A stretch of DNA of 34,394 nt, taken from Candidatus Poribacteria bacterium (GTDB lineage: Bacteria > Poribacteria > WGA-4E > PCPOR2b). Every line of letters begins with the position of its first letter. The stretch's first letter is position 1. The stretch is from NCBI GenBank assembly GCA_028819845.1, contig JAPPKS010000010.1:1-34394 (forward strand), in the 5' to 3' direction. The position numbers were made by a program, and so were the translations under genes. This document shows positions 1-9,015 of this stretch, one piece after another. The notes under the pieces were generated by a model. The model did not search any database. It saw nothing but the letters and a program-made list of their open reading frames with translations, and was not told where the DNA came from.

Positions 1-8
1 TTACTCAT
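1..8 (-). CDS. Possible start of a truncated downstream gene (first codons only)
   Basis: Reading the minus strand, an ATG at 8-6 (ATGAGTAA up to the edge) is preceded by AAGAAGGA with a 7-base spacer after the GGA, a good ribosome binding site. This could be the first codons of another gene downstream of lpd in the same direction. Only two full codons are visible, so nothing can be said about the product. The start could be chance. Confidence 0.25.
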
Positions 9-93
9 TATAAAATCCTTCTTAGCTCACTGTCCAGTTTTTAGGGGTCATTCCAAGAAACCTAAGTAGAACCCCTACAGGGCGAGGACAACG

Positions 94-1512
94 TTACTTA
101 GGCCGGTACATATGCGAGCTGTGTCCAAAAAAGGTTTCGGCGGATTCCATGACTGTTTCCGATAGGGTTGGGTGCGGATGAATTGTCCATTGGAGGTCGG
201 ATGCCGTCGCCGCCATTTCGATGGCGAGTACGCCTTCTGCAATTAACTCGCCAGCGCCGGCGCCGACAATCCCCACTCCCAATATCCGCTCGGTCTCTGG
301 ATCAATGAGCAGTTTGGTGAGGCCGTCATTACGCCCCAACGTCGCCGCCCTACCGGAAACACGCCAATGGAATCGGACGACCTCTGCGGAACGATTCTCG
401 CTTTTCGCCTGCGTCTCGGTCAAGCCGCACCATGCAATCTCCGGATCCGTGAAAACAACAGCGGGTATCGACCGGGGCTCGAACGCAACTTTGTGACCGG
501 CAATCGCTTCCGCCGCAATTAAACCTTCATGAGATGCCTTGTGGGCAAGCATTGGTTCGCCAGCCACATCTCCGATGGCGTAGATTGTAGGCTCCTTCGT
601 CCGCCTTTGCGCGTCTACGACGACAAATCCCGCCCCATCAATTTCGACGCTTGTATTTTCCAAACCCAAACCGCTCGTGTTGGGCTTCCGTCCGACGGCG
701 ATGAGAATCGTCTCGAATACTTGTTCCGACGCTTCGATGTCCTCACCTTCAAGTCGTACCCGAATACCTTCTGGGGTTTCTTCCATGTGCGCAACCTTGG
801 TATTGGTAACGATGGATTTGAACAACTTTTCCAGCCGCTTGGAGATGACATTGACGAGATCACGGTCAACGCCCGTTAGCAGACCGGGTAACATCTCCAC
901 GACAGAGACATCTGTTCCGAGTGCCGCGTAAACACTCCCCAGCTCAAGTCCGATGTAGCCGCCGCCCACCACTAGCATGTTTCTTGGAACTTCATTTAGT
1001 TCCAAGGCGCACGTTGAGTCGAGAATGCGAGACCCTTGTAGGGGCAGGTTAGGTACGGTGGCGGATCGGGAGCCGGTTGCTAAAATTGCATGGTCGATCG
1101 ACAGTGTGTTTTCTGCACCCAGATCGGTCTGAATTCTCAGATTCTTGGCATCCAAAAAGCTGGCTCTACCTTGGATATAGTTGACATTACGATGCTGACA
1201 AAGTTCCGCAAGCCCCGCCGTCATTTTCTGTACCATACCCTCTTTCCAGGTGCGCACCCGATGGAGGTCAATTGCCGGCTTAGTAAATTCAATTCCCAAT
1301 TCAACCGCTTCACGTGCGTCTGTAAGCACCCTTGCAATATGTAATAGGGCTTTGGACGGAATGCATCCTCGGTAAAGACAGACGCCGCCAGGATTGGGCT
1401 CCAAATCAATCAGGGCAACTTGCATCCCCAAATCTGCAGCCCTAAATGCGGCGGCATATCCACCAGGTCCTGCACCAATTACAGCAACTTGCGTTGAACT
1501 ATCGTAACCCAA
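94..1512 (-). CDS. lpdA: Dihydrolipoyl dehydrogenase (E3 of pyruvate dehydrogenase complex)
   Basis: Cytoplasmic FAD enzyme that reoxidises dihydrolipoyl groups of the E2 protein and reduces NAD. The 472-residue protein is full length for the family. It has an N-terminal FAD dinucleotide motif (GAGPGG, residues 13-18), the redox-active disulfide pair C45 and C50 in GGVCLYRGCIPSKALL, a second dinucleotide motif (VVGGGYIGLELG) for NAD near residue 180, the FAD site TIYAIGD, and the C-terminal HPHPTLSE motif with the catalytic His-Glu pair. The start is probably TTG at 1512, placed 6 bases after GAGGA. The disulfide loop reads CLYRGC instead of the more usual CLNVGC, a known minor variant. It lies 112 bases downstream of aceF on the same strand, completing an E1-E2-E3 set. 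It could also serve other lipoyl systems such as glycine cleavage. Confidence 0.96.
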   Translation of the reverse strand: MGYDSSTQVAVIGAGPGGYAAAFRAADLGMQVALIDLEPNPGGVCLYRGCIPSKALLHIARVLTDAREAVELGIEFTKPAIDLHRVRTWKEGMVQKMTAGLAELCQHRNVNYIQGRASFLDAKNLRIQTDLGAENTLSIDHAILATGSRSATVPNLPLQGSRILDSTCALELNEVPRNMLVVGGGYIGLELGSVYAALGTDVSVVEMLPGLLTGVDRDLVNVISKRLEKLFKSIVTNTKVAHMEETPEGIRVRLEGEDIEASEQVFETILIAVGRKPNTSGLGLENTSVEIDGAGFVVVDAQRRTKEPTIYAIGDVAGEPMLAHKASHEGLIAAEAIAGHKVAFEPRSIPAVVFTDPEIAWCGLTETQAKSENRSAEVVRFHWRVSGRAATLGRNDGLTKLLIDPETERILGVGIVGAGAGELIAEGVLAIEMAATASDLQWTIHPHPTLSETVMESAETFFGHSSHMYRPK

Positions 1513-1624
1513 TTTCTATCCTCAAGGACTGTGAAAAGCGCAGTGGTGAGTGGAGGCTATCGCCTTCGCTATTCACTCGGTTGATCGTTAGCTTTTCTCT
1601 CGTTTCATCTGCTTGCTTAGTTGC

Positions 1625-2950
1625 TCATTTCAAATCCAGAGCAAACGAGAAAGGTTCTTCAAGCATTTCCGCTATTGAGCGCAAAAATCGAGCCGCATCC
1701 GCACCGTCAATTAACCGGTGATCGTACGACAGTATGAGCGGCAACAACAACCGCGGTTGAAACGCATCGTTAATCAGAACTGGCTCAATACGGCCGCGGG
1801 CAACCCCGAGAATCGCGACCTCAGGGTGATTCACAATCGGAGAAAAGTGAGTGCCGCCAATACCCCCAAGATTCGTAATGGTGAACGTTCCGCCCTGCAT
1901 GTCTTCAGGAGTCAGTTTCTTGCTGCGCGCCCTTTCGGCAATCTGGCTTATTTCGGCAGAAAGTTCGATGATGCTCTTCCGATCCACATCCCGAATGACC
2001 GGTACTAGAAGTCCACGATCCGTATCAACCGCTACGCCGACATGGTAATATTTCTTATAGATAATTTCTCGCTTCGCCATATCGACGCTTGCGTTAAATT
2101 GCGGAAACCGTTGCAAAGTGCAAGCGGCAATCTTGAGCAGTATAGCGGTAATCGTCAGTTTTCCGCCCGCTGTTTCTGTTCTCGCGCGGAATTGCTTGCG
2201 CAGTTTATCTAATTCGGTAATATCAGCCTTATCGGATTGAGTCACATGGGGGATAGCCGACCAGGCAGTCGCCATGTGCGCCGCGGTCGCACGGCGCACA
2301 CTGCTCATCGGCTCTCGTTCCACCTCGCCCCATTTCGAGAAATCCGGAAGCGGCGGCGCGGGAATTTGGTTCGCAGCACCCGGGGAAGCTGTCCTGTGTG
2401 CCGCTGGCTCAGCATTAATCTGATATGCATGATTCTTAATGTCCTCAACAGAAATTCGTCCACCAGGTCCTGAACCAGTGACCTGATTGATATCAATTCC
2501 AATTTCACGCGCAAATCGGCGAACGGATGGCGATGCCGGCGCAATGTCACGAGGAATTACCTCTGTCGGCGGCGTATCGGGGATGCGGCGTGCGGCTTCC
2601 AATGCGACTACCGGCGCTGCCTCCGGAGGTGATTCTTCAGGCGTAATTGTATCTTCATCATCAGCTACGCTTGTCGCCGTAGGCGCTTCGACCTCAACGG
2701 CTTTACCCTCACCCATCGTCTCCACAGTCAGGATGGGGTGTCCAACTTTAGCCTTACCACCTTCTTCTACATGAATCGCTTTGACAACACCGCTAACCGA
2801 GCACGGAACTTCAATGGCTGCCTTGTCCGTTTCGATTTCCAGTACCGGCTGCTCTTCATCAATGGTATCCCCCACTGATACCAAGATGCTCAAAACATCG
2901 CCATCTTCTATATTTTCACCAAGTTCGGGAAGCAAAAATTGTTGTTCCAT
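1625..2950 (-). CDS. aceF: Dihydrolipoyllysine acetyltransferase, E2 of pyruvate dehydrogenase complex
   Basis: Core of the pyruvate dehydrogenase complex; transfers acetyl groups from lipoyl to CoA. The 441-residue protein has one N-terminal lipoyl domain (residues 1-76) with the lipoylated lysine K43 in ETDKAAIEVP. A linker rich in Pro, Glu and Ala is followed by a peripheral subunit-binding domain (about 137-174, SPSVRRFAREIGID and GSGPGGRISVEDI). The C-terminal acyltransferase domain (about 210-441) carries the catalytic DHRLIDG motif with His near 411. Many E2 proteins from gammaproteobacteria that pair with homodimeric E1 have two or three lipoyl domains; this one has one. It sits between aceE (103 bases upstream) and lpd. 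The pairing with a homodimeric pyruvate-type E1 argues for acetyl rather than succinyl transfer. Confidence 0.95.
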   Translation of the reverse strand: MEQQFLLPELGENIEDGDVLSILVSVGDTIDEEQPVLEIETDKAAIEVPCSVSGVVKAIHVEEGGKAKVGHPILTVETMGEGKAVEVEAPTATSVADDEDTITPEESPPEAAPVVALEAARRIPDTPPTEVIPRDIAPASPSVRRFAREIGIDINQVTGSGPGGRISVEDIKNHAYQINAEPAAHRTASPGAANQIPAPPLPDFSKWGEVEREPMSSVRRATAAHMATAWSAIPHVTQSDKADITELDKLRKQFRARTETAGGKLTITAILLKIAACTLQRFPQFNASVDMAKREIIYKKYYHVGVAVDTDRGLLVPVIRDVDRKSIIELSAEISQIAERARSKKLTPEDMQGGTFTITNLGGIGGTHFSPIVNHPEVAILGVARGRIEPVLINDAFQPRLLLPLILSYDHRLIDGADAARFLRSIAEMLEEPFSFALDLK

Positions 2951-3053
2951 CTCTTTTCACCAAGCTGTTACAGGTTTTTGTTCAGTGGTAAGTTAAGGCG
3001 TTTGCTCATCACCATCCACGAATCGCTGCCTTTACACCCGTCACTAATCACTA

Positions 3054-5750
3054 TTAAACATCCATAGGATTGAGTTTTTTCGAGTCTATCTCCAATTCTT
3101 GCATCGCAGCTTTTACGACGTCAAATGAAATCTTGCCTTCGCAGGCAAGCGCATTTAGCGTCGCCAGCGTAATGAACTTGGCATCCACTTCAAAAAAATC
3201 TCGCAGTGCGGCTCGGTCATCACTTCTGCCGAATCCATCTGTACCCAAGGTAACAAGCGGTCTAGGTATCCATTGAGAAATCGAATCCGGAAGCGCTTTG
3301 ACATAATCCGAAGCCGCCACAAAAACACCGGGGGCATCTTCGAAACATGCGGTTACATAAGGAATCTTCGATGACTCGGACGGATGCAGCATATTCCAAC
3401 GTTCGACAGAGTCTCCATCGCGGTACAACTGTTTATAGCTCGTAACACTCCACACATCCGCAGCGACGTTGTAGCGATCTTCAAGAATCTGCCCCGCCTT
3501 TAGAACTTCATTCAAGATAGAACCGCTCCCCAAAAGTTGAGCATGCAGGTTCGCCCCTTTTAACTTTGTCCCTTTGTACTTGTACATCCCCTTGAGGATG
3601 CCATCCTTAACTTCCTCATTGGGCAAAGGCGGCATAACGTACGGTTCATTTCCTACGGTTAGATAGTAGAAGATGCTTTCCTGTTCTTCATACATCCGGC
3701 GGATACCGTCTTGGATGATGATAGCCAGTTCGTAAGCGAAAGCCGGGTCATATGTGAGGAGGTTTGGGACGGAATATGCCAGCAGATGGCTATGTCCGTC
3801 CTGATGCTGCAGCCCCTCGCCAGCGAGCGTGGTACGGCCTGAAGTTGCACCGATAAGGAACCCCCGGCAACGCATGTCGCCAGCCGCCCATATAAAATCG
3901 CCAATCCGCTGAAGCCCAAACATGGAATAGAAGATGAAGAAGGGGATAGTGTTGATGCCGAAGGTCGCATAAGCAGTGCCCGCGGCCATGAACGAAGACA
4001 TAGAACCCGCTTCGGTAAGTCCCTCTTCTAGGATTTGTCCATCTCTGCTTTCTTTATAGTAGAGCAGCGTGTCGGCGTCAACAGGTTCATAAAGTTGCCC
4101 GACGGACGAGTAAATGCCAACCTGGCGGAACAGGGCTTCCATTCCGAAAGTGCGAGCTTCATCAGGCACGATCGGCACAATTAGCTCGCCAATCTCCTTA
4201 TCCCGCAGCATTTTCGTTAGCATCCGCACAAACGCCATTGTCGTGGAAACCTCCCTACCGTCCGATCCTTTGTAAAACTCTGCAAACAGAAGTTCCGGCG
4301 GGCGTTTAAGGGGTGGTGCCATTACCGTACGCCTAGGTACGTAGCCGCCGAGTTTCCGCCGGCGTTCGTGCAAATACTGAATTTCCGGACTATTGTCCGG
4401 CGGCCTGTAAAACGGCGCTTCGGCAACTTCATCGTCCGAAATCGGGATATTAAAACGGCTTCGAAATTCACGAAGCTCCTCCTCGTTCAACTTCTTCTGT
4501 TGATGAGTGATATTCTTGCCTTCACCGGTTTCACCGAGGCCGTATCCTTTTATTGTTTTCGCCAAAATAACAGAAGGGGCGCCCTTGTGATCGAATGCGG
4601 CTTTATATGCATTATACACTTTTTTGGGATCGTGCCCGCCCCGCCTCAACTTGTAGAGCTGTTCATCGGAAAGGTGCTTAACGAGTTCCAGTAAGCGAGG
4701 CGCCTCACCAAAAAAGTGTTGGCGGATATACCGTCCGGATTCTGCCCCGGAACCCGTCTTGTACTTTTGGTACTGCCCGTCAACAACCTCTTCCATCCGC
4801 TTTAACAAATGCCCTTCGTGGTCTTCAGCGAGCAGCGGGTCCCAGTCGTCCCCCCAAATAACTTTGATTACATTCCACCCAGCGCCCCGTAGGACAGTTT
4901 CTAGTTCTTGTATGATTTTGCCGTTACCCCGCACGGGACCATCCAACCGCTGTAGGTTGCAGTTAATTACAAAGATTAGGTTGTCTAATTTTTCTCGGGA
5001 AGCCAGAGAGATTGACCCGAGGGATTCCGGTTCGTCCATTTCGCCATCGCCAAGGAAAGCCCACACTTTTGCATCGCTCGGCGCCTTTAATCCCCTATCC
5101 TCAAGATAGCGTATAAACCGAGCTTGATAAATCGCCATAATCGGCGTAAGTCCCATGGAAACTGTGGGAAATTGCCAGAAGATGGGCATCAACCACGGAT
5201 GAGGATACGATGAGAGGCCGCCCCCGGGTTGTAGTTCTTTGCGAAAGTTCTCCAAATCTTGTTTGGACAGACGGCCCTCCAAAAACGCCCTAGCATAAAT
5301 CCCGGGTGAGGCATGTCCCTGAAAATAGATCAAATCACCTTCATGGTCTTCACTCTTAGCACGGAAAAAGTGGTTAAAACCAACCTCATATAATGTAGCC
5401 GCGGACGCATAGCTTGAAATATGTCCTCCGACGGAACTGTCATCGCGGTTGGCACGCACCACCATCGCCATTGCATTCCAACGGATGATGTTCTTGATTC
5501 GCCGCTCAATTTCTCTATTCCCCGGAAATTGAACTTCCTGCTCTGCCGGGATGGTGTTGATGTAGGGTGTATTGGCCGTGAAAGGAAATCGAACGCCCTG
5601 CTCAAACGCATGGATGTTTAATGTACGTAATAGACGCTGGACACTCACCGGCCCATGACGCTGCAAGACATAATCCAAGGAATCGAACCATTCGTGCAGT
5701 TCAGCAATTTCCATTTCCGATGATTCATTGTCTATAACTTCACAATTCAT
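3054..5750 (-). CDS. aceE: Pyruvate dehydrogenase E1 component, homodimeric type
   Basis: Thiamine diphosphate enzyme that decarboxylates pyruvate and reductively acetylates the lipoyl group of AceF. At 898 residues it matches the single-chain AceE type (E. coli AceE is 887), not the alpha/beta type. The ThDP motif runs from GDGEMDE (234-240) to NCN (263-265). Likely active-site histidines lie in VGGH (H110) and QGHASPG (H146). The N-terminal segment with NTPYINTIP is typical of the family. The called start at 5750 has no strong ribosome binding site; M13 (MEIAELHEW) is an alternative. The gene opens a new unit after the terminator at 5861-5898, so it should have its own promoter in 5751-5860, though I see no convincing one. 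Confidence 0.96.
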   Translation of the reverse strand: MNCEVIDNESSEMEIAELHEWFDSLDYVLQRHGPVSVQRLLRTLNIHAFEQGVRFPFTANTPYINTIPAEQEVQFPGNREIERRIKNIIRWNAMAMVVRANRDDSSVGGHISSYASAATLYEVGFNHFFRAKSEDHEGDLIYFQGHASPGIYARAFLEGRLSKQDLENFRKELQPGGGLSSYPHPWLMPIFWQFPTVSMGLTPIMAIYQARFIRYLEDRGLKAPSDAKVWAFLGDGEMDEPESLGSISLASREKLDNLIFVINCNLQRLDGPVRGNGKIIQELETVLRGAGWNVIKVIWGDDWDPLLAEDHEGHLLKRMEEVVDGQYQKYKTGSGAESGRYIRQHFFGEAPRLLELVKHLSDEQLYKLRRGGHDPKKVYNAYKAAFDHKGAPSVILAKTIKGYGLGETGEGKNITHQQKKLNEEELREFRSRFNIPISDDEVAEAPFYRPPDNSPEIQYLHERRRKLGGYVPRRTVMAPPLKRPPELLFAEFYKGSDGREVSTTMAFVRMLTKMLRDKEIGELIVPIVPDEARTFGMEALFRQVGIYSSVGQLYEPVDADTLLYYKESRDGQILEEGLTEAGSMSSFMAAGTAYATFGINTIPFFIFYSMFGLQRIGDFIWAAGDMRCRGFLIGATSGRTTLAGEGLQHQDGHSHLLAYSVPNLLTYDPAFAYELAIIIQDGIRRMYEEQESIFYYLTVGNEPYVMPPLPNEEVKDGILKGMYKYKGTKLKGANLHAQLLGSGSILNEVLKAGQILEDRYNVAADVWSVTSYKQLYRDGDSVERWNMLHPSESSKIPYVTACFEDAPGVFVAASDYVKALPDSISQWIPRPLVTLGTDGFGRSDDRAALRDFFEVDAKFITLATLNALACEGKISFDVVKAAMQELEIDSKKLNPMDV

Positions 5751-5860
5751 ACTAAAATACCCGCGTAAGTAGAAGTATTGACTAGCAGTTGATGGTTAGT
5801 AAAGACGCTTTTGCTGGCAACAGGACACACGCCACTGGCACTGTCTTAAGGCTTTTCCCA

Positions 5861-5898
5861 CAAATAAAAACAGCCCCAATCAGCAATCGGGGCTGTTT
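5861..5898 (-). terminator. Intrinsic terminator after korB
   Basis: On the minus strand, AAACAGCCCCGAT pairs with ATTGGGGCTGTTT (arms 5886-5898 and 5868-5880, one G-T mismatch, 5-base loop), followed by TTTTTATTTG. This is a textbook rho-independent terminator 60 bases after the korB stop. It should end the transcript that comes from korA/korB and possibly from the whole nuo operon, and it insulates the downstream aceE operon. Confidence 0.88.
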
Positions 5899-5959
5899 CG
5901 GAGAAAACAAGACAAATTCTCGCACTTGCTCAAAAACCTGACTAGCTAGCGCACTCGGA

Positions 5960-6859
5960 TTACATCATCTTTCTGATGATGGCATCTCCCTGCTCCTTTG
6001 TAATGCCGAGTTGCTGATGTGCAAGCGGAACACCTTCATGAAGGACTGGCTCCAGTTCTTCAAGAGACGAACGACTCGTGTCGTGATAAAACAGCCCGAT
6101 GGGGATTTCCTCGTCCCATGTCATGGCTTGCGTAATCGCTGCTTGCATATCATTGGGATCATGGTCAGTTTCTTCGAGTTTCCTCACACGTTGTTTGAAA
6201 TATGCGAATGTGTTGTCTCTGTTGAAGGTAATACACGGGCTGAAAACATCTACAAACGCGAATCCTTCGTGTTCCATGCCTCTGTACATCAGTTCGGTGA
6301 GATGCTTCGTGTCACCGCTAAATCCTCTCGCAACGTAGGTTGCGCCTGAAACAATCGCTAACGCGAGCGGATTGATAGGTTGTTCGACGGTGCCAAAGGG
6401 GGTACTCTTTGTCTTCATTCCCATTCGGCTCGTGGGTGAGGCTTGACCGATTGTCAATCCGTAAATCTGGTTATCCATCACAATGTATAGGAGATCGATA
6501 TTGCGGCGCATGGTATGCATAAAATGGTTGCCGCCGATACCAAAACCATCGCCATCCCCGCCGGTCACGATTACTTTGAGATTGTGGTTGGCGAGTTTGA
6601 CGCCGGTAGCCACAGCAAGCGATCGGCCGTGAAGCGTATGCATTCCATAAGTATTAAAAAAGCCGGGCAAATTGGAAGAACATCCGATTCCACTTATCGT
6701 CACAAACTCGTGCGGTTCGCGTCCGGTTTTCGCGCACGCCATCTCAAGCGCCCTCAATACCCCAAAATCACCGCAGCCTGGACACCAATCTGGGGATACA
6801 CTTCCCTTAAAATCCTTCGCTGTTGGTGCGGCTTTAATGGGTTTATCATCCTTTGCCAT
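5960..6859 (-). CDS. korB: 2-oxoacid:ferredoxin oxidoreductase, beta subunit
   Basis: Carries the thiamine diphosphate and one [4Fe-4S] cluster of an oxygen-linked or ferredoxin-linked 2-oxoacid oxidoreductase, which converts a 2-oxoacid plus CoA to acyl-CoA, CO2 and reduced ferredoxin. The 299-residue protein has cluster ligands at C26 and C29 (WCPGCG), C60 (GIGCS) and C209 (SPCITFN), and a ThDP site from GDGDGFGIGG (101-110) through MDNQIYGLT. The ATG at 6859 follows a strong GGAGGA with a 6-base spacer, 11 bases after korA. Together with the fused gamma-alpha partner this is the KorAB architecture; 2-oxoglutarate is the most likely substrate because a pyruvate dehydrogenase complex is encoded next door. 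Substrate specificity cannot be read from sequence alone. Confidence 0.93.
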   Translation of the reverse strand: MAKDDKPIKAAPTAKDFKGSVSPDWCPGCGDFGVLRALEMACAKTGREPHEFVTISGIGCSSNLPGFFNTYGMHTLHGRSLAVATGVKLANHNLKVIVTGGDGDGFGIGGNHFMHTMRRNIDLLYIVMDNQIYGLTIGQASPTSRMGMKTKSTPFGTVEQPINPLALAIVSGATYVARGFSGDTKHLTELMYRGMEHEGFAFVDVFSPCITFNRDNTFAYFKQRVRKLEETDHDPNDMQAAITQAMTWDEEIPIGLFYHDTSRSSLEELEPVLHEGVPLAHQQLGITKEQGDAIIRKMM

Positions 6860-6870
6860 GTGATTCCTCC

Positions 6871-8652
6871 TTATACCACAATTTCTTGATACGGTACATA
6901 CAAATCTGTTTTACCAGCCTCAATCTCTTTAACACCATCCACTACATGGTGCGGCATAAACGGCTCTCCGTCATACTTGCGAATATGCCCATCAGCTTTG
7001 AAGCCGGTTTCACCACGCAAGAAGCGTGCAAATTGGCCTGTGTAGTTACATTCCACAATAATTGCTCGTTTACATTTGGACAGTACCTGGTTAGTCCTAT
7101 CTTCATTTATCGGGTAAAGCCATTTGAAATGCACATGATTGACGCTGTATCCTGCCGTTCTCAACAAGCTGGCGGCTTCCTCAATAACATCTTCCGTAGA
7201 ACCCCAGCCAATTAATGTGATATCGGCGTCTTCAGCGCCTATGAGATCCGGCGGCGGCATTAACGCACTAATGCCTTCCATTTTGCGCTGCCGTTTTTCC
7301 ATAATCTCTCGGCGTATGTGCGGGTTTGTAAATTCATCAGTAATCAAGCCGCCATCTTCATCGTGTTCGTCAGTTGCTACGACATGTACGTGTCCAGCTG
7401 TCCCCGGCAATGCGCGCGGAGAGATTCCGCTCTCAGTAACCTTGAAGCGCAGGTATTTTTCGCCGCTGACGTTGTCATCGGCGATGAGTTCGCCTCGGTC
7501 TATTTCCGGATTCCAATTGATTTCTTCAGGATCTATGGTCGTGTATCCCATAGAAAGCGTGAGATCGGAGATGATCATTCCCGGACACTGGAATTTATCC
7601 ACTAAATTAAAAAGTTCGGGAATTGTGTGGAAACCATCGGCAATACTGGTCGGCGCGACAATTATCTTTGGAAAATCTCCCTGACTGGCGCCGAGCATCT
7701 GCCATAAATCGCCCTGCTCCGTCTTGGTCGGTAACCCGGTTGAAGGACCGCCGCGCTGCACATTTATAAAAACAGTTGGTATCTCCATCATACCCGCACT
7801 GCCGACGGCTTCACTCATCAAAGCAAATCCGCCGCCCGAAGTTGCGCACATAGCGCGGCAGCCCGCATGGGCGGCACCAATCGCCATATTAGCAACCCCG
7901 ATTTCATCCTCAACCTGACGAACCATAATGCCCAAATCTCTCGCGTTCGCCGCCATCCAGTGTAGAACGCCTGTCGACGGACTCATCGGATAAGCGCAGT
8001 AAAATTTGACTCCCGCTGCCGCACCGCCCATCGCCATCGCCTCATTGCCAGTCGTCACGGCGAGCGGCTTATCTTGATATGGGAACGGTGTTGAAAACGG
8101 GGTAAAATGTTCGGCAGCATGATTATAACCGGCGCGGGCAATACCAATGTTCTCATCAACAACTTCCTGGCCCTTTCGCTTGAATTGAATTGTCAAGATG
8201 TCTTCAAGTTCTTCCAAGCCAGCGCCTGTTATGTAGAGCGTAGCGCCAAGCATTAGCGTATTTAGCATAACTCTATTTCGGCTGTTATTGCTCAGTTCCT
8301 TAAAGGAGAGTGCGCATAGCTGGACATCTTCGGGAGTATTATTTGGCGGGGAGGTATTATCGCTGTTATAAAGAATCACCCCGCCCGGAGCAATATTCTG
8401 AAGGTGTTTATCCATCGCATCCTGATTCAATGCAATGACCATATTTATCCTATCACCATGGTTAGCGACCGGTTCCGAACAAATTCGGATGGTCAAAAAG
8501 GTATGACCGCCGCGGATCAGCGACTGATACGCGCTGTAAGCGAATGCAGAAAGCCCGCGGCGAGCGCAAATCCTTATCAATACGGGACCTGCACTTTCAA
8601 GTCCCTGACCCGGCGCGCCGCCCATAGCAATTACAAAATCAAATTTTGACAT
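6871..8652 (-). CDS. korA: 2-oxoacid:ferredoxin oxidoreductase, fused gamma-alpha subunit
   Basis: Partner of KorB. The N-terminal part (about residues 1-190, FVIAMGGAPGQGLESAG) is the gamma domain that binds CoA. The rest (from about 200, AVTTGNEAMAMGGAAAGVKF) is the alpha or pyrimidine-binding domain, with YPMSPST in place of the common YPITPST and a conserved GGPSTGLPTKTEQGDL stretch. I chose ATG 8652 (MSKFDFV, 593 residues) because GAGGAA lies just upstream; an upstream in-frame ATG at 8679 has no such site. The stop is 11 bases before korB. A 363-base spacer separates it from the HEAT gene, so it may have its own promoter as well as read-through from nuo. No ferredoxin gene is visible nearby. 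Confidence 0.92.
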   Translation of the reverse strand: MSKFDFVIAMGGAPGQGLESAGPVLIRICARRGLSAFAYSAYQSLIRGGHTFLTIRICSEPVANHGDRINMVIALNQDAMDKHLQNIAPGGVILYNSDNTSPPNNTPEDVQLCALSFKELSNNSRNRVMLNTLMLGATLYITGAGLEELEDILTIQFKRKGQEVVDENIGIARAGYNHAAEHFTPFSTPFPYQDKPLAVTTGNEAMAMGGAAAGVKFYCAYPMSPSTGVLHWMAANARDLGIMVRQVEDEIGVANMAIGAAHAGCRAMCATSGGGFALMSEAVGSAGMMEIPTVFINVQRGGPSTGLPTKTEQGDLWQMLGASQGDFPKIIVAPTSIADGFHTIPELFNLVDKFQCPGMIISDLTLSMGYTTIDPEEINWNPEIDRGELIADDNVSGEKYLRFKVTESGISPRALPGTAGHVHVVATDEHDEDGGLITDEFTNPHIRREIMEKRQRKMEGISALMPPPDLIGAEDADITLIGWGSTEDVIEEAASLLRTAGYSVNHVHFKWLYPINEDRTNQVLSKCKRAIIVECNYTGQFARFLRGETGFKADGHIRKYDGEPFMPHHVVDGVKEIEAGKTDLYVPYQEIVV

Positions 8653-9015
8653 TTTATTCCTCTTTATTGCAGACTTCAATTATCTGAAAATATGAGGCGT
8701 TTCATTTTTGTGTTCTGTTTTTATCTGAACTTCTCAATCTTGAGCGGCCCTCGAAAAGCCGCGAAATTTCAGGACATAAGATGAAAAATAGTTCAGCAAA
8801 CCACTGACTCTTTATCCAATCAAATCTCGGAATTCGTCAGTACCGCTGAACATTTTTAAAATTCCTGGTATTCGCCAACTGCTGCGTCGCGTCTATATTT
8901 TCAGGTCTGGGTAAAAACAATAGGTAGGACATTTTGGAATACATTCACAAAAGGATACCACAAAAAGCCTTTTTTTTCAAATGAATTCTATTTTGCACGT
9001 AAAACCCTCCAATTT
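8653..9015. other. Gene-less spacer between HEAT gene and korA
   Basis: No open reading frame with coding character is visible. A small inverted repeat GCGGC/GCCGC (8744-8748 and 8758-8762) lies about 90 bases before korA. The AAAAAGGCTTTTT stretch near 8965-8977 has no usable loop and is not a terminator. The spacer could hold a korA promoter, but no site with both good boxes was found. Confidence 0.5.

Noticed and set aside
14-80. AGGGGT/ACCCCT inverted repeat downstream of lpd as a terminator or repeat-family member
   Set aside because: The loop is over 20 bases, no U-tract follows on the minus strand, and the compact stem-loop of the hairpin family is missing.
529-879. Open frames opposite lpd, aceF, aceE and the nuo genes
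   Set aside because: They are opposite-strand or alternate-frame shadows of well-supported genes, with no family resemblance and no ribosome binding sites.
8965-8977. AAAAAGGCTTTTT as a terminator after the HEAT gene
   Set aside because: The arms meet with no loop of usable size, and there is no GC-rich stem.
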